A stretch of DNA of 64,000 bases, taken from positions 55,216 to 119,215 of the forward strand of contig NZ_CACVCC010000004.1 of assembly GCF_902729355.1 (NCBI RefSeq), read 5' to 3'. Under the pieces are notes generated by a model. The model worked only from the letters and a program-made list of their open reading frames with translations. It had not been told where the DNA came from and made no database searches. Positions 1 through 10,100 of this stretch are shown here, in pieces (within the stretch, counting starts at the first letter, position 1; each line of letters opens with the position of its first letter). The DNA comes from Streptococcus sp. S784/96/1 (GTDB lineage Bacteria > Bacillota > Bacilli > Lactobacillales > Streptococcaceae). Made by a program: the position numbers and the translations under genes.

Positions 1-1650
1 GTAGTCAAGGTATTTATCCTTATCTTCTTGCGTACCGTGAACAATTTTATCTGCTAAGAAGTTGGCAGCCGCAAATCCTGTTGCATACTGATAAACATAA
101 TAATTATAGTAGAAGTGTGGAATACGAGCCCACTCATATTGAATTTCTGGATTATCTTCCGCTGATATGCCATAATATTTCTCATTAAGAGTCGCATAAA
201 GATTATTGAGGTAATCACTTGTTAATACGTCACCGTTTTGATCAGCCACATGAATAGCGTGTTCAAATTCAGCAAATTGTGTTTGACGGAAGATTGTTCC
301 TCTGAAACCATCAAGGTAGTGATTTAAAATGGCAAAGCGTTGTTTATCATCCTCAACTTCTGCCAATAAAGCTTCTGTCATGATGTTTTCGTTAGTTGTT
401 GAAGCAATCTCCGCTAAGAAAATACTGTAATCACCGTAAACGTATGGTTGGTTTTCACGAGTATAAGCCGAATGCATACTGTGTCCTGTTTCATGGACAA
501 GTGTATAGAGATTATCAAGTGTATCTTGCCAGTTCAATAGCATAAAGGCATTGGTATCATATGAACCACCTGAATAAGCACCTGAACGTTTTCCTTTATT
601 AACATGAACATCAATCCAACGCTCTGTAAAGGCACGTTTCACACGCGCAGCATAATCTTCTCCCAAAACTGATAGAACCTGCTCTGCTTTTACCAAAGCC
701 TCATCATAAGTAATAGCCATATCCACTTCTGAAAGCGCTGTGTACATGTCATACATTTTCAAATCGTCTAAACCAAGAACTTTTTGACGTAATTTAACGT
801 AACGATGTAAGAGTGGCAAATGAGCATTTACTGCCTCAAGAAGAGTATCATAAACTGCTTCTGGAATAAAATTGTTAGACATCGCTGCTTCACGCGCAGA
901 TTTGAAACGGCGCACTTTGGCTTTAAAGTTATGAACTTTAACATTTGTTTGAAGTGTTTTCGCATAAGTGTGCTGGAATTGCTCGTAAGTTCCATACATT
1001 GCTTCATAAGCACCTTGGCGAACGTCACGATTTTTTGATTCCATCAAACTGATGTAATTACCGTGCGTCAATTCTTCAACCTCACCCTTATCATTTGTTA
1101 CCCAAGGAAAGGCAATATCCGCATTATCAAGAACAGAGAAAGTTTCGCTAGCACCTGAGAAAATTTCTTGAGCTCCAGCTAATAATTCTTCCGCTTCTTG
1201 TGACAACACATGCTCTCTTGTTTTGAAAAGGCGCTCAAAGTGATGGTTGTAAAGTTCGAGTTCTGGCGTTTCTTTTAAAAATTCAGCATAGGCTTCTTCA
1301 GATAAAGCCATAAATTCAGGTTCGTAGAAAGCAAAGGTTTCACTGAGTTTCGCATAGAGAGCGCCTGCTTTAGCCTGAAGCTCTTGGTAATAGGCTACAG
1401 TAGTATCCTCGTCATTTTTCATAGAGGCATAAACATAGAGCTTCTCTAAACGACGCAAAAGCCCCATATAAGTTTCTGTTGTATTAAAAAGACTAGCACT
1501 GCTGTCCAAAAGATGACCAGCCAATCCTTTAGCAGCTTCTACTTCGCCAGTTAAGGAAGTTAGTTCCTCTTCCCAAGCACTATCTGTTGGGAAAATAGTG
1601 GATAAATCCCAAGTATACTTTTCGTCTAAATGACTACGATTTTCTGACAT
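1..1650 (-). CDS. pepF: Oligoendopeptidase F, M3 family (3' end outside window)
   Basis: Cytoplasmic zinc metallopeptidase of the M3B family that trims short peptides taken up by oligopeptide permeases. The zinc motif HETGH is readable on the minus strand near 480-500, followed by SMHS. The reading frame begins at ATG 1650 ([16 protein letters not shown]), with a strong ribosome site (AGGAGG) a few bases upstream. About 550 codons are in the window and the family is near 600, so roughly 50 C-terminal residues lie beyond base 1. It is transcribed away from trmL, with an AT-rich divergent intergenic region between them. The M3B assignment is secure from the motif and overall sequence character; the exact peptide specificity is not visible. 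Confidence 0.93.
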   Translation of the reverse strand, partial: MSENRSHLDEKYTWDLSTIFPTDSAWEEELTSLTGEVEAAKGLAGHLLDSSASLFNTTETYMGLLRRLEKLYVYASMKNDEDTTVAYYQELQAKAGALYAKLSETFAFYEPEFMALSEEAYAEFLKETPELELYNHHFERLFKTREHVLSQEAEELLAGAQEIFSGASETFSVLDNADIAFPWVTNDKGEVEELTHGNYISLMESKNRDVRQGAYEAMYGTYEQFQHTYAKTLQTNVKVHNFKAKVRRFKSAREAAMSNNFIPEAVYDTLLEAVNAHLPLLHRYVKLRQKVLGLDDLKMYDMYTALSEVDMAITYDEALVKAEQVLSVLGEDYAARVKRAFTERWIDVHVNKGKRSGAYSGGSYDTNAFMLLNWQDTLDNLYTLVHETGHSMHSAYTRENQPYVYGDYSIFLAEIASTTNENIMTEALLAEVEDDKQRFAILNHYLDGFRGTIFRQTQFAEFEHAIHVADQNGDVLTSDYLNNLYATLNEKYYGISAEDNPEIQYEWARIPHFYYNYYVYQYATGFAAANFLADKIVHGTQEDKDKYLDY

Positions 1651-1808
1651 GTCATTCCTCCTAAATATGTAATAAGATTATTTTATCATAAAACCTTGTC
1701 TTTCAACATTCAAAACTGGATTATCAATATATTTTCAAATTTTTCAAAAAAAAATTCAACTATTTTCAATAACTTCAACAACTTTTTTCTTAAAATAAGC
1801 TAAAACCG

Positions 1809-1836
1809 TTGACATCTCTTGCTAAAGTGCTATACT
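1809..1836 (+). promoter_or_regulatory. Sigma-A promoter of the trmL leader
   Basis: A consensus -35 box TTGACA (1809-1814) and a -10 box TATACT (1831-1836) are separated by 16 bases. Transcription should start near 1843, giving an untranslated leader of about 120 bases before trmL. Confidence 0.85.
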
Positions 1837-1842
1837 AGAAAA

Positions 1843-1946
1843 CAAGAATTCGTTGGTTTAACTCAAACCTGTTATGAGTTAAGTTAATGAGTCGCCATAA
1901 CCAGGTTATCTGCCGAGACTAAACTCCGGGTAACCTGGTATTTTTT
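1843..1946 (+). promoter_or_regulatory. Structured, attenuator-like 5' leader of trmL
   Basis: Two hairpins are visible. The first has perfect 8-bp arms TTAACTCA (1858-1865) and TGAGTTAA (1875-1882) around the 9-base loop AACCTGTTA. The second has arms ACCAGGTTA (1900-1908) and TAACCTGGT (1931-1939), can extend inward through CCGAG, and is followed by six T residues, so it looks like an intrinsic terminator placed before the gene. The loop of hairpin 1 can pair with TAACCAGGTT, the 5' arm of the terminator, with one bulged base, which would disrupt termination. This is the architecture of a conditional attenuator. I do not recognise a known riboswitch class: T-box and preQ1 signatures are not seen. 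Ligand or protein partner unknown. Confidence 0.65.
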
Positions 1947-1962
1947 GTACTTGGAGAAAATT

Positions 1963-2472
1963 ATGACTAATCACATCGTTCTTTTTCAACCACAAATTCC
2001 ACAAAATACTGGTAACATTGCCCGTACCTGTGCTGCAACTAATGCTCCTTTACATATTATCCGTCCAATGGGATTTCCTATCGACGATAAAAAGATGAAG
2101 CGAGCTGGACTTGATTACTGGGATAAGCTTGACGTCCATTACTACGATTCATTAGAGGAGTTTTTAGAAAAAATGGCTAACGCTTCTAAACTTCATTTAG
2201 TCACCAAATTTGCAAATAAAACCTACTCAGATGAGAGTTATAACGATGGACTAACGCATTATTTCATGTTTGGTCGTGAAGATACAGGACTTCCAGAAGA
2301 ATTCATGAGAAAAAATCCTGAAAAAGCTATCCGTATTCCTATGAATGATGAACACGTCAGAAGCCTCAACGTTTCTAATACTGTTTGTATGATTGTCTAC
2401 GAAGCTCTTCGCCAACAACAATTTTCAGGACTTGAATTGACCCATACCTATGCGAAAGATAAACTCAAATAA
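1963..2472 (+). CDS. trmL: tRNA (cytidine(34)-2'-O)-methyltransferase, SPOUT family
   Basis: A 169-residue SPOUT methyltransferase that puts a 2'-O-methyl group on the wobble base of leucine tRNAs, using S-adenosylmethionine, as a homodimer in the cytosol. Visible family features are the N-terminal [19 protein letters not shown], the FGREDTGLP motif in the middle and the C-terminal [17 protein letters not shown] knot region. I place the start at ATG 1963 because GGAG at 1953-1956 is correctly spaced; an upstream TTG in frame lies at the end of the terminator run and has no ribosome site. The gene has its own promoter and structured leader and is followed by a terminator. Confidence 0.92.
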   Translation: MTNHIVLFQPQIPQNTGNIARTCAATNAPLHIIRPMGFPIDDKKMKRAGLDYWDKLDVHYYDSLEEFLEKMANASKLHLVTKFANKTYSDESYNDGLTHYFMFGREDTGLPEEFMRKNPEKAIRIPMNDEHVRSLNVSNTVCMIVYEALRQQQFSGLELTHTYAKDKLK

Positions 2473-2569
2473 TTAGCATTTGTAACCATATTTCAAGGTA
2501 ATTCCCTTCCTTGTGGCTGGCAAAATAGTGATACCAACTTTCAAAAACACTAATTAGTTGTTTTACGTG

Positions 2570-2595
2570 AAAAGTCTTGCAATGTTAAGACTTTT
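2570..2595 (+). terminator. Intrinsic terminator after trmL
   Basis: Arms AAAAGTCTT (2570-2578) and AAGACTTTT (2587-2595) enclose an 8-base loop and run into a T tract. It physically overlaps the promoter of the next transcript. Confidence 0.75.
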
Positions 2596-2605
2596 TTGTT
2601 ATGAT
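2577..2605 (+). promoter_or_regulatory. Promoter of the FMN riboswitch-ribU transcript
   Basis: TTGCAA (2577-2582) and TATGAT (2600-2605) with a 17-base spacer. The -35 box and spacer lie inside the trmL terminator hairpin, and the start site would fall just ahead of the riboswitch. Confidence 0.75.
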
Positions 2606-2611
2606 GAAATT

Positions 2612-2803
2612 GTCTTCAGGGCAGGGTGTGATTCCCGACCGGCGGTGACAAGCACAACTATTTTCTTTGAAACTAGTTAGCGATGAGTATATCGAGATAA
2701 GCTAATAACCTATGAGAGAAAAAGAGATTGTTTGAAGTCCGTGAGCGCAAGCTGATGTGGTGCGATTCCACAACCGACAGTAAAGTCTGGATGGGAGAAG
2801 ACC
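2612..2803 (+). ncRNA. FMN riboswitch (RFN element)
   Basis: The conserved blocks of the RFN element are present in order: AGGGCAGGGTGTGATTCCC, ACCGGCGGT, AGTCCGTGAGCG, a GTGG...CCAC helix, CCGACAGT and GTCTGGATGGGAGAAGA. The element binds flavin mononucleotide and turns down the downstream riboflavin transporter when the cofactor is plentiful. A short TTTTTG/CAAAAA hairpin lies between it and ribU and could be part of the expression platform, but whether control is by termination or by hiding the ribosome site is not clear from sequence. Confidence 0.96.
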
Positions 2804-2880
2804 AATGCTTTTTGTGCTACTTTTTGGGTGCAAAAATACTTGGAACTTCTTTCAAATTGTAAAATTTGGAGGAATTTTTT

Positions 2881-3450
2881 ATGTCTACACAGGCAAAGCA
2901 AACGCGTCGTTTGGTGTATATCGCCATTTTATCTGCACTGTCATTCTTACTTCTGTATGTACAGTTTCCACTTATTCCAGGAGCAGATTTTTTAAAAATT
3001 GATTTTTCAATTTTACCACTTCTAGTTGTTATGCTAGCCTTTGATCTTAAAAGTGCTTGGCTAGCTCTTATTCTACGAAGTGTTTTAACATTGATTCTCA
3101 ACAATAGTGGTCCTACTACACTCATCGGTATTCCTATGAACATTATGGCCCTTGGTGTATTTATCACTACCTTGGCCTTTCTTTGGAAAAAAGAGCAGAG
3201 CCTTAAAAATTATGTCATCGCTTCAATTATTGGAACCTTACTTCTAACACTCGTAATGGTTGTACTAAATATCTTCTATGCAGTACCAGCCTATGCAGCC
3301 TTTGCAAACTTTGACATCAACAAATTTATAGGTCTATCAAAATATATTTTTGCCATGGTTATTCCATTTAACATTGCTGAAGGAACTATCTTCGCAATTT
3401 CTTTCTATCTTGTTCACCTTACAATGAAACCATTAATTACAAAATTATAA
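2881..3450 (+). CDS. ribU: Riboflavin ECF transporter substrate-binding component
   Basis: A 189-residue polytopic membrane protein, the riboflavin-specific S component that docks with the shared energy-coupling module (EcfA, EcfA', EcfT) encoded elsewhere. About six hydrophobic segments are visible, with the family's N-terminal basic stretch (QTRRLVYIAILSALSFLL) and a conserved FPL.PGADFLKIDFS region. The start at ATG 2881 follows a strong GGAGG at 2869-2873; an earlier in-frame TTG would overlap that ribosome site and is rejected. The FMN riboswitch immediately upstream supports the substrate assignment strongly. Confidence 0.95.
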   Translation: MSTQAKQTRRLVYIAILSALSFLLLYVQFPLIPGADFLKIDFSILPLLVVMLAFDLKSAWLALILRSVLTLILNNSGPTTLIGIPMNIMALGVFITTLAFLWKKEQSLKNYVIASIIGTLLLTLVMVVLNIFYAVPAYAAFANFDINKFIGLSKYIFAMVIPFNIAEGTIFAISFYLVHLTMKPLITKL

Positions 3451-3466
3451 ATGATTATGTTATAAT
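3437..3466 (+). promoter_or_regulatory. Promoter giving a probably leaderless PAP2 mRNA
   Basis: TTACAA (3437-3442), an 18-base spacer and a perfect TATAAT (3461-3466). Only six bases separate the -10 box from ATG 3473, so transcription should start at or next to the initiation codon. The promoter overlaps the ribU stop codon. Confidence 0.7.
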
Positions 3467-3472
3467 CAATAC

Positions 3473-4123
3473 ATGAAACAAAAACAAACTTATTTTGTGA
3501 AAGCTAGTTTTGCTATTCTAGTTTTCGTCATGTTGGGCTATGTTGTTAAATTCTATCCTGAAGTTCTTACTGGATTTGACAACTCTATTCAATCTACTAT
3601 TCGAGGACAGTTACCACAACTAGCGACTCACTTTTTTTCAGCAATTACGCTTATTGGCAATGCATCAACACAGATTGCCCTTGTGATCATCACTTTTGCA
3701 TTGTTACTGAACCAAAAATGGTATGCAGAAAGTGGATTTGTAGCTATCAGCGGGATTTTAGCTGCTATCGTCATTGCAGGGTTCAAAAACATCTACCAAC
3801 GTCCTAGGCCTAGTCTCGAACACCTTGTTCATGCAGGAGGATTTTCATTTCCAAGTGGTCATTCCTTAGGGACTATGCTTATTATCGGTAGTTTAATTGT
3901 TATCCTAAGTCAAAGAATTAAACAGCAACAGTTAAAACTAGTCCTTCAAATCATTTTAGAATTGACTATCTTACTCGTTGGACTTTCTCGGATTTACCTA
4001 GGTGTTCATTACCCAACTGATGTGATAGCTGGCTTCACTCTAGGATATGGGCTTTTAAATCTTCTCTATCCTATTTATGATCAAAAACGTTTTGAATGGC
4101 GTTTTCAAAATAAACAAAAATGA
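3473..4123 (+). CDS. PAP2-family membrane phosphatase
   Basis: A 216-residue integral membrane phosphatase of the PAP2/PgpB type. The three active-site blocks are present: KNIYQRPRP (about residues 103-111), PSGHS (about 124-128) and SRIYLGVHYPTD (about 172-183). The catalytic pocket of such enzymes faces the outside of the membrane and removes phosphate from lipid phosphates such as undecaprenyl pyrophosphate or phosphatidylglycerol phosphate; which substrate applies here cannot be read from sequence. About five or six membrane segments are visible. No ribosome-binding site precedes ATG 3473, and a -10 box ends six bases upstream, so translation from a leaderless transcript is likely. The gene ends in a shared terminator facing apuA. 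Confidence 0.88.
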   Translation: MKQKQTYFVKASFAILVFVMLGYVVKFYPEVLTGFDNSIQSTIRGQLPQLATHFFSAITLIGNASTQIALVIITFALLLNQKWYAESGFVAISGILAAIVIAGFKNIYQRPRPSLEHLVHAGGFSFPSGHSLGTMLIIGSLIVILSQRIKQQQLKLVLQIILELTILLVGLSRIYLGVHYPTDVIAGFTLGYGLLNLLYPIYDQKRFEWRFQNKQK

Positions 4124-4150
4124 AGTTGGAATAATCCAGCTTCATTTTTG
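4116..4150. terminator. Bidirectional terminator between PAP2 gene and apuA
   Basis: Complementary stretches AAAAATGAAG and CTTCATTTTT with a CCA/TGG inner pairing form a hairpin flanked by A and T tracts on the two sides, serving the two convergent genes. Confidence 0.8.
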
Positions 4151-4176
4151 TTTATAGTCACTGAGACATTTCATTT

Positions 4177-7100
4177 TTAGCCTTGGTGATATTTTTGGGT
4201 TAGTACACCACCAAGTGCTAGCAACTGTACCAAACCAGCCAAAGCAAGATAAACACTATCATCATCTCCCGTGTCTGGCAAAGTTTGTGAATCTGAATGT
4301 GACGTTTGATTAGCAACTTTATGAAAAACATTATTAGAAACTTGATTTAGAACAAGCTGTGAACTATTATATGACAGCTCTTTCTCTAAATCCTGCTTCA
4401 ATGGGTTTTCTTTCTGAGTTACAGACGTGTTACTCATCATCTGATAAATGATACCATAGTGGCTAAAATGCTCCGCAGTAAAGAACACACCAATTTGATT
4501 ATCATAGACAGTCTCTGTAAACTTAAGTTTTTCAGCCGTTTGCCCATTTGGCAAATAAACAACTGCCTTGACTTTTTTACCAGAGTCAGTTGGTAAGAAA
4601 ACTTGAGCAGGGGCCGTTAACTCTAAAACACGACCAGCGGCATCTACCACTTCAATATCATAAAGATCAAAATCTATGCCTTCTAAGATTTGGGGAATCT
4701 GATCTGATGTTGGCTCTAAGTGAGTAATCTTAAGACCCGCAACAGGAACACTTTCCTTCTTATCCACCAAAACACGTACTCCCGTAGCAGCATCTGTTAA
4801 TTCAAGAGAGGTTTTTTCATCATTTTTAGCTTTCAGGCGTAAAATGGTTGCTGTTAGAGCATTCAAGCGAATTCCTTTTTCTGTCCATGCAATACCAATA
4901 GGATTTTCAATAGCAATAACACCTGCTTGTTCAGCATCGGCAAGTACCTCTGCTCCTCTCAAAGCCTTGAAATCATCCGCCAAGGTAATCACTCGTTCTT
5001 TATCATCAGCATTTATCAAAACAGCATAGGTATCACCATTACTTGCTTTTACTTGATAGCCAATAACCAAATCATTTTCTGCTACGCCATTTTCCCCAGG
5101 AATTGTTAACAAAGTAACCTGTTTATTAACACTTGCCAAATCTTTGAGACGGAAAGCATCTGTTGATTTCCTTAAGGCAATCACCCCTTTTGTATATGCT
5201 TGGCTTTTTGTATTTTCAGGGAAAAGCTGAGCATCGGTTGCTTTTGCCCAGTCAAAATGGTTAATAGCGTCCGTTGAATCATAAGAGTCATGGATAAAGT
5301 AAGGATATACAAATGGTTTGCCATCCTTATCAGTCAATAGATGTGATTTATTTGGTACCAGTTCTGCTGAGACAGGCGTTTTATAAGCCTCATCTTTAAA
5401 TTGCTTGGTTCTTCCGTACTCTTGACCAGAGTGGATAAATGGTGTTCCCTGAGATGTCAAAATTAAAAGGTTTCCTAAACGCAAACGACGGTGAATTTCA
5501 GCATTATTCTCAGGAATTGATGGATCTTTCTTAATAGATTGTGCAATAATGTCAAACAAGGTCAAATTGTCATGTGCTGCAATATATTGAATCACATCAC
5601 CTGGATCATCTGCGGTGAAATTCGTTGGTTGTGCCTTAATATTTTTGAAGATTGTTCTAATATCACGCGCACCTCCTGTCAGAAAGGCAGGCGTTCCTTC
5701 ATTTGGATAACCTGATTTTAGCTGGTTACGAATATCATCAGAGAAAGATGCTACAGTATCTGTTAATTTCATCCATGTTTGATCTGCTGGTTGACGCTCA
5801 TCATTAGCATCACCTGTGTAAGTTACCCAACCCTCACCCAGCATCAAGATATTTGGATTGATGGCTTGCGCAGCTTTAAAGGCTAGTTCAATGCTTTCAG
5901 CATCATGATCCCCCATCATATCAAAACGGAAACCATCTACTTTATACTCAGATACTAAATACTTAATCGAATCAATCAGAACTCTGCGACTCATGTGATG
6001 CGTTGTTCCAAGTCGACCACCGCCAAAACTTGATTTTGCCTTACCTTCACCATCCATAAAGTGGTAATAATTTGGTTCTAAATCTTCAAAGAGATCGACT
6101 TTTGCCGTGTGATTGTAAACGACATCTAAGATAACCCCCATCCCCCGCTCGTGAATGGCATTCACTAATTCTTTAAATTCAGAAATGCGCTTCTCAGGAT
6201 CTTGAGGTTCTGTTGAATAGGCTCCTGTCAAGGCAAAATAACTTTGTGGGTCATATCCCCAGTTATAGTTGGTATCACTAGAATCATAACCTGTCATACG
6301 TTCACGTGTTGACAGTTCATTGATAAAATAATAACTCATCACTGGTAGAAGTTGAATGTGGGTAACACCAAGGTCTTTAAGGTAATCCAATTTTTCGATA
6401 AAGGCTGAGAAGGTGCCAAATGGATGTGATAATTTTCCTTCAAGAGCTTGATCTGATGTAAAGTCACGCACATGTGCTTCATAAATAATAGCATCTTCAC
6501 GACTAGTATATCCTTTTATCTTAGCTTCGCTAACTTTTGGCCCAATTGAACTTGGATCTACAAATGCTGCTTTAGCAACTTTAGAAGCAGGATTATCATC
6601 ACTAACTAAATCACTGTTCCAAGCCGCTAAAGATTTGGCATATGGATCTAACACGAGAACCTCTTTGCCATCTCGGTTAATCTTGTAATGGTAATAATAG
6701 CCACGATAATCTGAAATTCCCAAATCATTTTGGTCAGTCAATGATAATTGCCAAATCCCCTTTTCAGAAGCAACCATGGCTACTTCACCCAGCATCTTAG
6801 TTTGGTCACCTTTGTCATAAATAACCACAGAGATGCTATCTGCACTCGGTGACCACAAGGTCATCTCAACTGTTTTACCACCATTTTTAACTCGTGAACC
6901 CAACTCACCATCATAGGCATAAAGAGAGTCTTTGTACTGCCAACTTTGGCGTGTCATCACGCTATCAGAATGGTAGGACACTTTAAACGGTGCCAATGTT
7001 TCCTTGAAATCACCAGTCAAAATAACTTTTTTACCTGCTGTATCCAGTTCAACATCTGTAACAGCAATTGTTTTACCAGCTTGATCTGTTACTTTAATCT

Positions 7101-10100
7101 CTTGCAACAAGCTTGCGCTATCAATCTCAGCTAGAGTGCTAAAGTTTGCTTCAATTTTACTTTGGCTTAATTGAATGGCACCAGTTACACGAACTAGGTT
7201 TGTAAAATATGGATTAGTATAAATGGTTGGATCCTCATTTCTTAAGAAAATTTGTGTGTGGTTTTGTAAATCCTTAAAACTGTAATTATTAGGATTGATT
7301 TTTGCAGCATCACCATCCTTACTTTCATCAAGAAGTAAGAAACCAAGTTCATCAAAATTAGCCAATGGCACATCGATATAGACACCATATTTTCCTTTGT
7401 TTTCAAAGTCAACACCATTCGGCCAAGTGCCTAATTTATTTGTTATGGATGACTCAGCGCTTCCCCATAACCATAGAGCTTTCTTATCATAATTACCATC
7501 TGTACGGAAATAATTGATACGGATGGTTCCCTTAGCTTGTGGACGATAATAGTGGGCTTTGAACTCCTCATCCAACCAAACTTCATTCATCTCTTGACTA
7601 ATAATATCGATAGATTTATCACCAGTCAGATTAGTGCCACCCACATTATTGATTAAATAAGAAATCTTTGATCGGTTGGTATCAATCAGTTTGACATCTA
7701 GATAGTAACCGTAATCATCTTCTTTAGCATCTGCGAAACTTGTCGCACCTGTTGGCCAACCTGCTACCTTTTCAGAAGGTGTTTCCACATCACCCCAAGT
7801 CCATAAGCCAAGTGATTTCACGTCTTCACTTGCTAATTTCTTAAAGTGCATACGAAGGGTATTCTCAGCAATTGGAGCCTCATCGGTCGTCGGACTAGTC
7901 ACACCGACAATGTTTCCAGCGCTTGTGGTCAAAAGCATCGTACCACCATCTGAAAGGCTTGGAACTTCTACCGTAACAAACCATTTTCCTGAGCTATCTT
8001 GAGTCGCTTGATAAGATTTCTGACTATAGGCATCTGTGACTATTGCTTGTTCACTGACTTCTAACTGCAAGGTTTGTACTTGGTCTTTTAATTGGTAGAG
8101 CATGTAGGCAGAGTCTTTATCTATCTCACGTTTTGCTAAAAGCCATTGCTGGCTATCATTGGCAGCAACCGTGGAACGATTACCTCTCGCCATCAACTCA
8201 CTATGCGCATTTCGAAAGGCAAGAAGTTTTTGGTAATGGCTGAGCACTGAGCTTGTTGCGACCTTATCCCAATCAAAAAGATAACGATTATCATAAACTG
8301 GCCAGTTATTAGCTCCGCTTTGTCCCAACTCTTCCCCATAATAAATCACAGGTTGACCTTTAGCTGTCAATAAAAGGCTTGCAGCTAGTTTTAGCTTTCC
8401 TTCATCTCCGCCAATACTGTACAAGAACCCGTCTTCATCATGACTTCCTAGAAATTGTGCTAGAGTATAATTGCTAGAAAGAACATCATTTCTAGCTACT
8501 AACTCTTCATTAGCAGCTTTTAGACGTCCACCAACAGCTAATTTAGCGATCTCTTTAAAACCAAAGTCAAGAAGACTATCCATGGTTCCTGTTCCTAGAT
8601 CCCCCTTGGTATCTTTATAGTTTGCTCCCCAAGATTCCCCAACTAAATGGAAGTCTGGATCTTTCAGAGCCAACTCATTTTTAAAATGTTGCCAGGTCAC
8701 ATCATCAACATGCTTCACCGTGTCAACACGAAAACCATAGATACTATTTCCTTTTGGTGTCGTTGCTGTTTTTAACCATGCGGTTTGCCAGTTGACCAAC
8801 TGTTGACGCACAGTCATTTCCTCTGTTTTAAAATCAGGAAGATTTGATAAGGAGCTTTTTTGGTCATCTCCTGAAATTTCTTCTTCTGGTTTTCTAACTA
8901 ACCCTGAGAACTGATCGGTTGTTCCGTAACCAGAATGATTCAATACCACATCAACGATAATATTTATACCACGCGCTGCAGCTTCATCAATCAAGGTATG
9001 AAAGTCTTTTAAAGTCCCTAGATGTGGGTTCAATTTTTCAAAATTTTTAGCCCAGTAACCATGATAAGCATAGTATTCACCATCTTTTTCTGTTCCAAAA
9101 TTATCAGAAACATTTTCAACAATTGGCGTAATCCAAATTGACGATACCCCTAGTTGCTTCAAATAATCTAACTTATTCGTAACACCTTTAAAATCGCCGC
9201 CTTGATAAGCACCCGCTTTATTTTTTACGGATGACAGCACTTTAGCATCATCATTAGAAGAATCCCCATTGTTAAAACGATCCGTCACCATAAAATAGAT
9301 CACTTGCTCGTCCCAGTCACGCTCACCTTTTACTTTGTTACGCTCTTTCACAGTCACAGTTACCTTGGTATCGTAGTGACCATTATTTTCGTCATAGACT
9401 CGAACTGGTAACTCATAATTACCTGCTGCGGTAGTTGAAGAGGCCGTAATCGTAACGCGATTAAGTTCACTTGATATTTCAATCACACCACCACCAATAG
9501 CTTTTGTATCAACCTCCATGCGTGTTACTTTTACCTGATTAGGATTGATAACGGAAAGGTCAATGAGACCTGTTTCATTGTAGTGGAATGGTCGGTAACT
9601 ACTAGCTGAGACTGTGATGCCACCTTGACCAGGTGTTGCCTTGCTGAAATCTTGTGTAGTCTGTGTTGCAACACCATACGGATTTGTATAGACAGCATCA
9701 TCACCTGCTGTAATAAAGACATGACTGTGATTTTCACGGTCAGCAAATGCTAGGTCTTTTGTTTTATTTCCCGGTGCTTGATCATCCTTTTGATTAACGA
9801 GTAAAAAGCCAATATTTGAAGCTTTGCCTTTTGAAAGAGGAATATCTAGATAAACACCTTTATCATCACGTCCAGTGAAATCTAAAGCATCGCTCGGCCA
9901 TTTTTCAAATGAAGCTGATGTATCACCCCAAGCCCAAACACCCCAACCATCATATTTTCCATCCTCTCGTTTGTAGTGCAAGCGAAGTATGTTTTCATCC
10001 ATTAGCGGTTTATAGCTGTAGGTCGTAAAATCTGAACGAATCCAAACCTCATTCATTTCTGGGGTTAACGGTATAAGCTCACGATCATCTTCACCTACTT

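Noticed and set aside
1850..1946. trmL leader as a preQ1, T-box or SAM riboswitch
   Set aside because: The diagnostic sequence blocks of those classes are absent; only a generic two-hairpin attenuator layout is supported.
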